A stretch of DNA of 51,280 nt from positions 1 to 51,280 of the forward strand of contig JBBPYC010000070.1 of the NCBI GenBank assembly GCA_038200275.1, read 5' to 3'. Shown here in pieces: positions 45,006 through 51,280 of the stretch (position 1 is its first letter; each line of letters opens with the position of its first letter). The notes under the pieces were generated by a model that was given only the letters and a program-made list of their open reading frames with translations, was not told the origin of the DNA and made no database searches. This DNA is from JBBPYC01 sp038200275 (GTDB lineage Bacteria > Pseudomonadota > Gammaproteobacteria > Burkholderiales > Burkholderiaceae_C). The position numbers and the translations under genes are program-made.

Positions 45006-46561
45006 GCGGCCGCTCCACAGCCTACGACCCCAGACCCAAAATGCTGAGCAACCGGACGCGAGGCCAGCGCCTCCGCCGCCACGGCGGCATCGCTGAAAGC
45101 GAACTTGCGGCCGCCGATTTCCTGGGTTGTTTCGTGGCCCTTGCCCGCGATGCAGATCACGTCGGCGGACGCAGCCTCCTGCACGACCCGGCGAATCGCC
45201 TGCGCACGGTCGGGCTCCACGCGAGCCCGGTCCGGCTGTTGCAGGCCCTGCCGTGCTTGCTCGATGATCGCGCGCGGATTTTCTGAACGCGGGTTGTCGC
45301 TGGTCAATACCACCCGATCGGCGTGCTGTTCGACGGCAGCGGCCATCGGCGCACGTTTGCTGCGGTCCCGATCGCCGCCGCAACCGAAAACGCAGTGCAA
45401 CTGGCCACCCCGCTGGCGCGCGATCGGCTGCAACGTGCTGAGCACCTGTGTCAACGCGTCCGGCGTGTGCGCAAAGTCGACCAACACCATTGGGTGGCCC
45501 AGCGGCGCCGGCACCCATTGCAAGCGTCCAAGCACCGGTGTCAGCGCCGCACAGGCCCGAGCAGCCTTGAGCAACGGCACACCCCGTGCGCGCAGGGCCG
45601 CGATCACGCCCAGCAGGTTCGATACGTTGTAGAGACCGAGCAGCCCGGTCTCGACGGTCTGCACGTCGCCGTCGTCTGCACAAACCACGTCGAAACAGAG
45701 CGCATCGGCACTTTGCTCAATGCGTTGCGCCTGCAACCGCGCGGGTCGCGTGCGCGCAACCGTCCAGACGTCGACTGAAGAGCGCGCTTGCAATGACTTG
45801 GCCAATTCCACGCCGTAGGCGTCATCGACGTTGATCACAGCTGCCTGGAGCCCAGGCCAATCGAACAATCGCTGCTTGGCCTGCCAGTAAACCGGCATCG
45901 AGCCGTGATAGTCAAGATGGTCCTGCGACAGATTGGTGAACAGGGCGACCTGAATTCGTGTGGCGTCCAGCCGATGCTCCGCCAGCCCGATTGAAGAAGC
46001 CTCGATGGCACAGGCCAGCGCACCGGCACGCACGAACCGACGGAATGCACGCTGCAGTTCGACCGGGTCCGGCGTGGTCAGCCCGCCGACGGACTCCAGT
46101 TGCGGCGCGTCTTTGCCTCGAAGCAGGCCCACACCCAACGTACCAATCAAACCAACAGGCTGTTCCTGCGTCGCGTCGAGCCCGGACAACACCTGCGCAA
46201 GCCACCAAGCAGTGGACGTCTTGCCATTGGTCCCGGTCACCGCGAACACATCGAGTTGCTCACTTGGGTGCTCGTGCCAAGCAGCAGCGATCGGCCCGGT
46301 GGCCGCTTTCAAGCCGTCGTAGCAAGCCACCGAATCGCTGTCGAAATTAAAGGATTCGACATCCTGACGCTCAACCAAACACGCCGCTGCACCGGCGGCG
46401 AGCGCCTGCGGCACGAACTGCCGCCCATCGACCGCCGCACCGGGCCAGGCAATAAGACCGTCGCCAGGGCTTATCAACCGGCTGTCCACCACCAGACGAC
46501 CTAGCACGCGCGCGCGCAGCCAGTCGACAGCTGCCTGTGGGGTTTCGAGCCGGATGCTCAT
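45002..46561 (-). CDS. murE: UDP-MurNAc-L-Ala-D-Glu--meso-DAP ligase MurE
   Basis: MurE adds the third residue of the stem peptide. The 519 residues have the ATP loop VTGTNGKTSTAWWLAQ, the substrate region GLTTPDPVELQRA, NLSQDHLDYHGSMPVYWQAK cut at 20, and the C-domain DFAHTPDALTQVL. The specificity loop reads SDNPRSENP: DNPR marks meso-diaminopimelate enzymes, as expected for a Gram-negative. It starts one base after the ftsI stop. Confidence 0.96.
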   Translation of the reverse strand: MSIRLETPQAAVDWLRARVLGRLVVDSRLISPGDGLIAWPGAAVDGRQFVPQALAAGAAACLVERQDVESFNFDSDSVACYDGLKAATGPIAAAWHEHPSEQLDVFAVTGTNGKTSTAWWLAQVLSGLDATQEQPVGLIGTLGVGLLRGKDAPQLESVGGLTTPDPVELQRAFRRFVRAGALACAIEASSIGLAEHRLDATRIQVALFTNLSQDHLDYHGSMPVYWQAKQRLFDWPGLQAAVINVDDAYGVELAKSLQARSSVDVWTVARTRPARLQAQRIEQSADALCFDVVCADDGDVQTVETGLLGLYNVSNLLGVIAALRARGVPLLKAARACAALTPVLGRLQWVPAPLGHPMVLVDFAHTPDALTQVLSTLQPIARQRGGQLHCVFGCGGDRDRSKRAPMAAAVEQHADRVVLTSDNPRSENPRAIIEQARQGLQQPDRARVEPDRAQAIRRVVQEAASADVICIAGKGHETTQEIGGRKFAFSDAAVAAEALASRPVAQHFGSGVVGCGAAA

Positions 46562-46562
46562 C

Positions 46563-48299
46563 TCAGAAAGACTCTTCGACCGTATCCGACACGATCTGGG
46601 GCACCACCGACATGTCGGGCTGCACGCCCATCATGCGCAGCGTCTGCTGCACCACCGCGCTGAACACAGGCGCAGCAACCACGCCGCCGTAATAGGCGCC
46701 GGCGCTGGGCTCGTCGATCATCACCGCGGTAATGATGCGCGGCTGGCTGATCGGTGCCATGCCAGTGAACCACGAGCGATACTTGTTGCTCGCATAACCG
46801 CGGCCCACCTGCTTGTGCGCGGTGCCCGATTTGCCACCGACTGAGTAGCCCACCGTTTGAGCGCGCTGGCCGGTGCCGCCCGGGCCCGCCGCCATTTCCA
46901 TCATCCGGCGGATCGACCGCGCTGTTGCAGGCGAAAACACGCGCTTGCCCTGAGCCGGCTCGGACGACTTCAGCAACGTGATCGGGATCACCTGCCCATC
47001 GTGTGCAAACGCGGTGTAGGAGTGCGCCATCTGAAACAGCGACGCCGACATGCCGTAGCCGTAAGCCATGGTGGCCTGTTCGACCGGCTTCCAAGTCTTC
47101 CACGGCCGCAGCCGACCCGTGGCAGCGCCGGGGAAGCGCAACGACGGCTTCTCACCGTAACCGAGCGCGGTGTAGGTGTCCCACATCTCGTGCGGCGACA
47201 TCTTCTGCGCGATCTTGAGCGCCCCGACGTTGCTGGACTTCTGGATGACGCCTTCGACCGTCAGCATCCCATAGTTGTGCGTGTCGCGGATCGTGAAGCC
47301 GCCGATCTGAAACCGCCCGGGCCCGGTGTCGATCAGCGTCTGCGGCTTCACGCGGCCGGCTTCAAGTGCCATTGCGACCGTGACCGGCTTCATCGTCGAG
47401 CCGGGCTCGAAGGTGTCGGTCAACGCACGGTTGCGCAGCTGTTCGCCTTGCAGGTTCTGACGTTTGTCGGGTACGTAGCTCGGGTAATTGGCAAGGGCCA
47501 GCACCTCACCCGTCACGCTGTCGAGCACCACCACGCTGCCAGCCTTGGCCTTGTTGGTCAGCACCGCGTCACGCAACTTTTGATAAGCAAAGAATTGCAC
47601 CTTGCTGTCGATGCTGAGCTGAATGTCTTGGCCATCAAGTGGCGGCACCTGATCGCCGACGGTCTCCACCACGCGGCCGAACCGGTCCTTGATGACGCGA
47701 CGCGAGCCCGCGCGGCCCGCAAGCTCCTTGTTGAACTCGAGTTCGACGCCTTCCTGGCCTTTGTCTTCCACATTGGTAAAGCCGACGATGTGGGCGATTG
47801 CCTCGCCTTCCGGATATTGCCGCTTGTACTCCTTGCGCTGGTAGATACCGTCGATCTTCAACGCGGCAATTTGTTGCGCGACCGGTTCGTCGATCTGGCG
47901 CCGCAACCAGACGAACGAGCGGTCTTCGTCTTCGAGCTTTTCGTTCAACGCCGCCAGTGGCATGTTCAGCAGCTTGGCGAGCCGGCGCAGTTTGACCGGA
48001 TCGCGGTCCACATCTTCGGGAATCGCCCAGATGCTGGGGGCGATCACGCTGGACGCAAGGATCAAACCATTGCGGTCGAGAATCCGCCCGCGACTGGCCG
48101 GCAACTCAAGGGTGCGCCCAAAGCGTACTTCGCCTTGACGCCGAAAGAAGTCATTGCCGATCACCTGCACATAAGCCGCCCGCCCGGCCAATGCCAGAAA
48201 GCCAAAGGCAATGCCCGCGACGATCAGTTTGCTGCGCCAGACCGGCGTGCGGCTGGCCAGCAACGGAGTCGATCCGTAACGCACGCTGCGGCTGCTCAT
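46563..48299 (-). CDS. ftsI: Septal transpeptidase FtsI (PBP3)
   Basis: FtsI is the class B penicillin-binding protein cross-linking septal peptidoglycan with FtsW. The 578 residues have a short cytoplasmic tail, one membrane helix (KLIVAGIAFGFLALAGRAAY), the pedestal domain with RGRILDRNGLILASS, and the transpeptidase domain. The active Ser is in FEPGSTMKP, the second motif is SSNVG, and the third motif is KSGTA rather than the more common KTGT. Start and stop context is tight: four-base overlap with ftsL, one base to murE. Confidence 0.96.
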   Translation of the reverse strand: MSSRSVRYGSTPLLASRTPVWRSKLIVAGIAFGFLALAGRAAYVQVIGNDFFRRQGEVRFGRTLELPASRGRILDRNGLILASSVIAPSIWAIPEDVDRDPVKLRRLAKLLNMPLAALNEKLEDEDRSFVWLRRQIDEPVAQQIAALKIDGIYQRKEYKRQYPEGEAIAHIVGFTNVEDKGQEGVELEFNKELAGRAGSRRVIKDRFGRVVETVGDQVPPLDGQDIQLSIDSKVQFFAYQKLRDAVLTNKAKAGSVVVLDSVTGEVLALANYPSYVPDKRQNLQGEQLRNRALTDTFEPGSTMKPVTVAMALEAGRVKPQTLIDTGPGRFQIGGFTIRDTHNYGMLTVEGVIQKSSNVGALKIAQKMSPHEMWDTYTALGYGEKPSLRFPGAATGRLRPWKTWKPVEQATMAYGYGMSASLFQMAHSYTAFAHDGQVIPITLLKSSEPAQGKRVFSPATARSIRRMMEMAAGPGGTGQRAQTVGYSVGGKSGTAHKQVGRGYASNKYRSWFTGMAPISQPRIITAVMIDEPSAGAYYGGVVAAPVFSAVVQQTLRMMGVQPDMSVVPQIVSDTVEESF

Positions 48300-48649
48300 G
48301 GCGGGCTCCCACGCTGTTTTGAAACGGTGTTTCGGCTGGCAGGCACCGCGGCAGAGGCAATCGATGCACTTGCGGTCGGCAACGGCAAGCCATTCATGTC
48401 CACATACAGCGTGATGGCCGGCGTTGCAGACGTCATCTGCAGACGCTGAGAAGCCAAGCTCTCCACGCGCAGCGAAGTCGCCTCACCACGCCGCTCGACT
48501 TGCAGGCGGCTCAGCTCGACTTCGAGCTTGGCGGTGGCGGCATTTACTGTTTCCAATTCAAAAACCAGTCGACGCGACTGGTACTGCACATGTACCAAGT
48601 ACAGCGCGCTCGCGAGCACCGCGATCAGCAGAACAAGATTCAATCGCAT
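48296..48649 (-). CDS. ftsL: Cell division protein FtsL
   Basis: FtsL is a small bitopic divisome protein that forms a coiled coil with FtsB and activates FtsWI. The 117 residues have one membrane helix right at the N-terminus (LNLVLLIAVLASALYLVHV), a heptad-patterned periplasmic helix (ETVNAATAKLEVELSRLQVE), and a longer Ser/Ala-rich C-terminal tail than E. coli FtsL. Sequence conservation is low in this family; the identity rests on position between rsmH and ftsI and on this layout. Confidence 0.92.
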   Translation of the reverse strand: MRLNLVLLIAVLASALYLVHVQYQSRRLVFELETVNAATAKLEVELSRLQVERRGEATSLRVESLASQRLQMTSATPAITLYVDMNGLPLPTASASIASAAVPASRNTVSKQRGSPP

Positions 48650-48652
48650 CGT

Positions 48653-49591
48653 TCATGCCGGCACAGCGGTTCGAACCGCTGTGCGCATTACTGCGCTGCG
48701 GGACCGTGGATTGCCAAGCACTTCGGTTGCGCTGGGGCGCACGCGGCCAAGCGCTTCAAGCCGCAACGGCGCAGCCTCGGCAAACGGCACTCGCCGATCA
48801 ACCACCGCACGTGCATGGCGGGTGATGAACTGCTTGACGATGCGGTCTTCCAGCGAATGAAAGCTGATCACCACGAGCCGGCCTCCGGGACGCAATACAT
48901 GCAGACTTGCCTCTAACGCTTGTTGCAGCTCTTCAAGTTCGGCGTTGATGTGAATCCGAAAAGCCTGAAATGCGCGCGTTGCAGGGTTCTGGCCCGGCTC
49001 GCGGGTTTTGACCGCGCCAGCCACGAGCCCGGCCAAGTCGGTGGTGGTTGAAACTGGGCGCCGTTCTTGTCGGCGAGCCACAAGCGCCTTTGCAATCTGA
49101 ACAGCAAACCGTTCTTCACCGTAGTCACGCAGCACCTCGACGATCTCCGGCACTTCGGCCGTCAGCAACCACTCGGCTACGGTCGGCCCCGAACTGGTGT
49201 CCATCCGCATGTCCAGCGGCGCATCGAATCGAAAGCTGAAGCCGCGCCCGGGCGTGTCCACCTGCGGCGAGCTCACACCCAAATCGAGCAGCACCCCGTG
49301 CACGGAGGCTGTCCCTACGTCGGCCAACTGTGCAAATGCTTGGTGCCGTATCGCAAATCGCGGATCGTCCAGACCCTGCGCTACCATCACCGCTTCCAAA
49401 TCCCGGTCGAATGCCAGCAGTCGACCCCGCGCCGAAAGCCGACTGAGCAACGCGCGGGAGTGCCCGCCCCGACCGAAGGTGCCGTCCAGATAGGAGCCGT
49501 CTGGATCGGTCAGCCATGCGTTGACCGCCTCGTTGAGCAGAACCGGGATATGCGCGGATGGCTGCGCAACGACGTCGTTCACAGGTGGCAC
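48653..49591 (-). CDS. rsmH: 16S rRNA (cytosine1402-N4)-methyltransferase RsmH
   Basis: RsmH methylates C1402 in the decoding centre of 16S rRNA. The 312 residues have HIPVLLNEAVNAW, the SAM motif DGTFGRGGHSRALL, LLDLGVSSPQVDTPGRGFSF read to 20, PLDMRMD, and the C-terminal RLVVISFHSLEDRIVKQF. The start codon is GTG 49591, directly abutting the mraZ stop. It belongs to the mraZ-rsmH-ftsL head of the dcw cluster. Confidence 0.96.
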   Translation of the reverse strand: MPPVNDVVAQPSAHIPVLLNEAVNAWLTDPDGSYLDGTFGRGGHSRALLSRLSARGRLLAFDRDLEAVMVAQGLDDPRFAIRHQAFAQLADVGTASVHGVLLDLGVSSPQVDTPGRGFSFRFDAPLDMRMDTSSGPTVAEWLLTAEVPEIVEVLRDYGEERFAVQIAKALVARRQERRPVSTTTDLAGLVAGAVKTREPGQNPATRAFQAFRIHINAELEELQQALEASLHVLRPGGRLVVISFHSLEDRIVKQFITRHARAVVDRRVPFAEAAPLRLEALGRVRPSATEVLGNPRSRSAVMRTAVRTAVPA

Positions 49592-50020
49592 TCAAAATGA
49601 AAAGCCCTTGAACACATCTGGCATCTCGCCCTGCATCGCCTCGGCCTCTTTTGCAAGATAAGTGTCCCTGTCCCATAGCTCGAAATGCGACCCCATTCCG
49701 AGCAACACGACCTCGCGGTCGATGGAAGCACCAGCACGCAACTCGGGTGAGACCAGCACCCGACCGGTGGCGTCCATCGTGAGCTCCATCGCGTTGCCTA
49801 AAAATATCCGCTTCCACCACTGAACCTCCATCGGGAGCGCCGCGACGCGCGCAGCAAACATTTCCCATTCGGGTTGCGGAAAGACCAACAGGCATCCGTG
49901 CGGGTGTTTCGTCAGCGTCATCTGACCTGTCGCAGCAGCGAGCAGCACCATGCGATGGCGCGCCGGGACCGACAACCGGCTCTTCGCATCCAGGGTGATG
50001 AACGACGCTCCGGAAAACAC
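49592..50020 (-). CDS. mraZ: Transcriptional regulator MraZ
   Basis: MraZ is a ring-forming AbrB-like DNA-binding protein that represses its own dcw operon. The 142 residues contain two swapped-hairpin AbrB repeats: FITLDAKSRLSVPARHR near the N-terminus and LTMDATGRVLVSPELRAGA in the second half. DxxGR/DxKxR-type motifs are present in both. The start codon is GTG 50020, giving the family beginning MFSGASFITLD. A set of three AGTG boxes at 10-bp steps lies 60-86 bases upstream, the expected MraZ operator layout. Confidence 0.96.
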   Translation of the reverse strand: MFSGASFITLDAKSRLSVPARHRMVLLAAATGQMTLTKHPHGCLLVFPQPEWEMFAARVAALPMEVQWWKRIFLGNAMELTMDATGRVLVSPELRAGASIDREVVLLGMGSHFELWDRDTYLAKEAEAMQGEMPDVFKGFSF

Positions 50021-50079
50021 GCAATAAGCCCCGAAAAACCATATTCAAACGCAACCTTGGCTTTGCAAAAACGGTCAAA

Positions 50080-50106
50080 CACCACTTTTTTGCACTTTTC
50101 CCCACT
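50080..50106 (-). promoter_or_regulatory. MraZ operator: three AGTG boxes at 10-bp period
   Basis: On the minus strand AGTGGGG (50106-50100), AGTGC (50096-50092) and AGTGGTG (50086-50080) recur at exactly 10-bp steps, separated by A-tracts. Known MraZ operators are TGGGN repeats at the same period; only the first box is a full match, the others are degenerate. They begin at the last bases of the predicted -10 and cover the start point. Confidence 0.6.
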
Positions 50107-50131
50107 GTAGCAGCAATTGCATTCATCGCAA
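50104..50131 (-). promoter_or_regulatory. Candidate promoter of the dcw cluster (mraZ)
   Basis: On the minus strand TTGCGA (50131-50126) and TACAGT (50109-50104) are separated by 16 bp. Both hexamers match four of six consensus bases, and the promoter overlaps the MraZ boxes, as an autorepressed promoter should. Confidence 0.45.
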
Positions 50132-50208
50132 CTGCCAGCGTTACAAAGTTTTTAATTAAATCAACGACTTAGGTGTTTATACCGAGACTTTAGACAAGGA
50201 ATAAAAAT

Positions 50209-50441
50209 TCGAGCCCAAAGTGCTGCAGGAGCTGTCGGCAGTCGCCGATGTCCGAGCGGTGGAGGTGCTGGACGCACGATAGATCAGAGCGTCGACCTAC
50301 GTTGCAAGACTAGCAGGAATGCGGGCGCGCAGCTTGGCTCAGAAGCTGAAATTGCCGCTCCAAGTCAATGCCGACCCACCCGCTGTTTTCAGTGATCCGA
50401 CCCACCGCCGATGGCGGCTCGAGGCATTGGTGACTCGGTAG
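50209..50441 (+). pseudogene. Unrecognised coding-like remnant
   Basis: One plus-strand frame with strongly GC-rich third positions reads KFEPKVLQELSAVADVRA and EVLDAR to a TAG at 50280, then continues in frame as ASTYVARLAGMRARSLAQKL through RRWRLEALVTR to TAG 50439-50441. No family is recognised. A 10-bp direct repeat CCGACCCACC (50371-50380 and 50397-50406) lies inside it; closely spaced repeats of this kind also occur at ends of some IS21-type elements, so a transposon-end remnant is an alternative. Confidence 0.25.
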
Positions 50442-50489
50442 AAAGCGCCGCTAGCGCGGTTTCACGCTGAACTGTTATATCCAGTCGGA

Positions 50490-50526
50490 TCGCGGTAGGG
50501 ACGCCCATTGCTGGGCGCCCCCCGCA
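50490..50526 (-). ncRNA. Group II intron domain VI
   Basis: A GC-rich hairpin (GGGGGCGCCCA, loop GCAA, TGGGCGTCCC) followed by TACCGCGAT. The unpaired A in the TAC segment near its base is the likely branch point. Confidence 0.55.
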
Positions 50527-50528
50527 CA

Positions 50529-50561
50529 GATCCCAGCGTGCGCAATTAACGCACTGGGCTC
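50529..50561 (-). ncRNA. Group II intron domain V
   Basis: On the minus strand the 33-base segment starts GAGCCCAGTGCG, has a TTAATT-containing loop and returns CGCA, a two-base CG bulge and CTGGGATC. The AGC near the 5' end, the short tip helix and the CG bulge are the hallmarks of the catalytic domain V. It begins directly after the reverse transcriptase stop codon. Confidence 0.7.
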
Positions 50562-51280
50562 CTACCTTGGGTGCTTGACGGCAAAGCGCTGGTTTGGCCA
50601 TGGATGAAGGATGCGGGGTTTGGGTAGCCAGGCATTGGCGATTGCCTGCATGCGGTTCCACGTCAGCCCATCCTTTTGACTGCGGCGCCGAAGCGTTCGT
50701 AGCCATAGAGTCCCAGCATGGTGGCGGAATGCTCCGAGTGCCCGGAAGTTGGTCGGCACCGCGTGGTAGGCGAAGTAGCCCCGAAGGACCGCCTGCAACC
50801 ACCGCCCCTGTTCAGGGATCGGAGCATGCATGCGCCTTCGCAGCGTCGCCTTGATCTCCCTGAGCCTCGCCCTCATGCGGTCACCCCTTGTCTTGCGGTG
50901 GAGCAGGAATGCGCCACGTCGGGACTTGCCGCAAATGAACGTGAACCCCAGGAAATTGAAGGTCTCTGGCCGGCCAGCGCCGCGCCGCTGTCTGCGTTCA
51001 GCCGCATGGCGGCCAAACTCCAGTAAGCGCGTCTTCTCCTCGTGCAGTTCGAGTCCAAACTGTTCGAACCGCGTTCGCATCGCATCCCAGAATCGCCTCG
51101 CATCGGCTTCATGCTCAAAGCCCACGACCAGATCATCGGCGTATCGCACGACGATCATGTTGCCGGTGGCTTCGCGCTTGCGCCATTGGTTGGCCCAGAG
51201 ATCGAAGACGTAGTGCAGGTAGACGTTGGCGAGCAGCGGTGAGATCACCGCGCCCTGAGGCGTCCCCGTTTCACAGACGC
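50562..51280 (-). CDS. Group II intron reverse transcriptase/maturase, C-terminal part
   Basis: The frame is open to the window edge, so the N-terminus is missing. About 239 residues are present: ETGTPQGAVISPLLANVYLH (RT motif 4 region), VVRYADDLVVGF with the catalytic YADD, FGLELHEEKTRLLEFGR (motif 6), FNFLGFTF (motif 7) and the maturase domain with GYFAYHAVPTN and WLPKPRILHPWPNQRFAVKHPR read to 20. No HNH endonuclease domain follows, as in several bacterial intron classes. It promotes splicing and retrohoming of its host intron. The catalytic motif is intact, so activity is possible. Confidence 0.9.
   Translation of the reverse strand, partial: VCETGTPQGAVISPLLANVYLHYVFDLWANQWRKREATGNMIVVRYADDLVVGFEHEADARRFWDAMRTRFEQFGLELHEEKTRLLEFGRHAAERRQRRGAGRPETFNFLGFTFICGKSRRGAFLLHRKTRGDRMRARLREIKATLRRRMHAPIPEQGRWLQAVLRGYFAYHAVPTNFRALGAFRHHAGTLWLRTLRRRSQKDGLTWNRMQAIANAWLPKPRILHPWPNQRFAVKHPR

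Larger units (their letters stand above)
50489..51280 (-). mobile_element. Group II intron, 3' part (continues beyond the window)
   Basis: The minus strand carries an intron-encoded reverse transcriptase followed by RNA domains V and VI. The intron 3' end is placed near 50489 by the sequence CCTACCGCGAT after domain VI. The 5' part lies outside. It is oriented like the dcw cluster and sits upstream of its promoter. Exon junctions were not proven. Confidence 0.75.

Overview
The window is a high-GC chromosomal segment of a betaproteobacterium, most likely order Burkholderiales. The signs are a complete dcw cell-division cluster in proteobacterial order, ftsI/murE of the meso-diaminopimelate type, a glrK-glrR pair, pilS-pilR-ampD, a PEP-CTERM surface protein, a lysine/alanine-rich histone H1-like protein and the tlpA-accB-accC-prmA-DUF3426 neighbourhood. 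No rRNA, tRNA or CRISPR array was seen. Genus cannot be fixed by eye.

Layout. 1-494: no convincing gene. 495-9615 (+): miaB, then glrK, a small secreted coiled-coil protein and glrR, followed by opgG-opgH for periplasmic glucan synthesis. 9687-11340 (-): a frameshifted DUF433 antitoxin-like gene and a PEP-CTERM protein with a sigma-54-type promoter. 11481-13835: ffh (-) divergent from a CcsA/YpjD-type membrane protein (+). 13832-18040 (+): a small zinc-ribbon-like membrane protein, pilS (frameshifted), pilR, ampD. 18283-23532 (+): NrdR boxes, nrdA, a structured spacer, nrdB, histone H1-like gene. 23677-29656 (-): PfkB sugar/nucleoside kinase, DUF3426 protein, prmA, accC, accB, tlpA-like thioredoxin, a conserved hypothetical. 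29778-31191 (+): a receiver protein without its phospho-acceptor Asp, then ruvC. 31238-50020 (-): a small membrane protein, lpxC, then ftsZ, ftsA, ftsQ, ddl, murC, murG, ftsW, murD, mraY, murF, murE, ftsI, ftsL, rsmH, mraZ, so transcription runs from mraZ toward lpxC. 50489-51280 (-): the 3' part of a group II intron (reverse transcriptase plus domains V/VI) lying upstream of the mraZ promoter.

The most interesting signal is the glrKR-opgGH junction. Two exact TGTC-N10-GACA palindromes, the operator form described for enterobacterial GlrR, precede a well-matched -24/-12 sigma-54 promoter directly in front of opgG. GlrR carries GAFTDA instead of GAFTGA in its sigma-54 contact loop. This predicts a local circuit in which the envelope-responsive GlrK/GlrR pair controls osmoregulated periplasmic glucan synthesis, a target I do not know to have been described. 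A second -24/-12 promoter precedes the PEP-CTERM gene. Other points are a perfect TGTGA-N6-TCACA site before lpxC, a two-tier hairpin between nrdA and nrdB, and three decayed or altered genes (DUF433, pilS, the pseudo-receiver).
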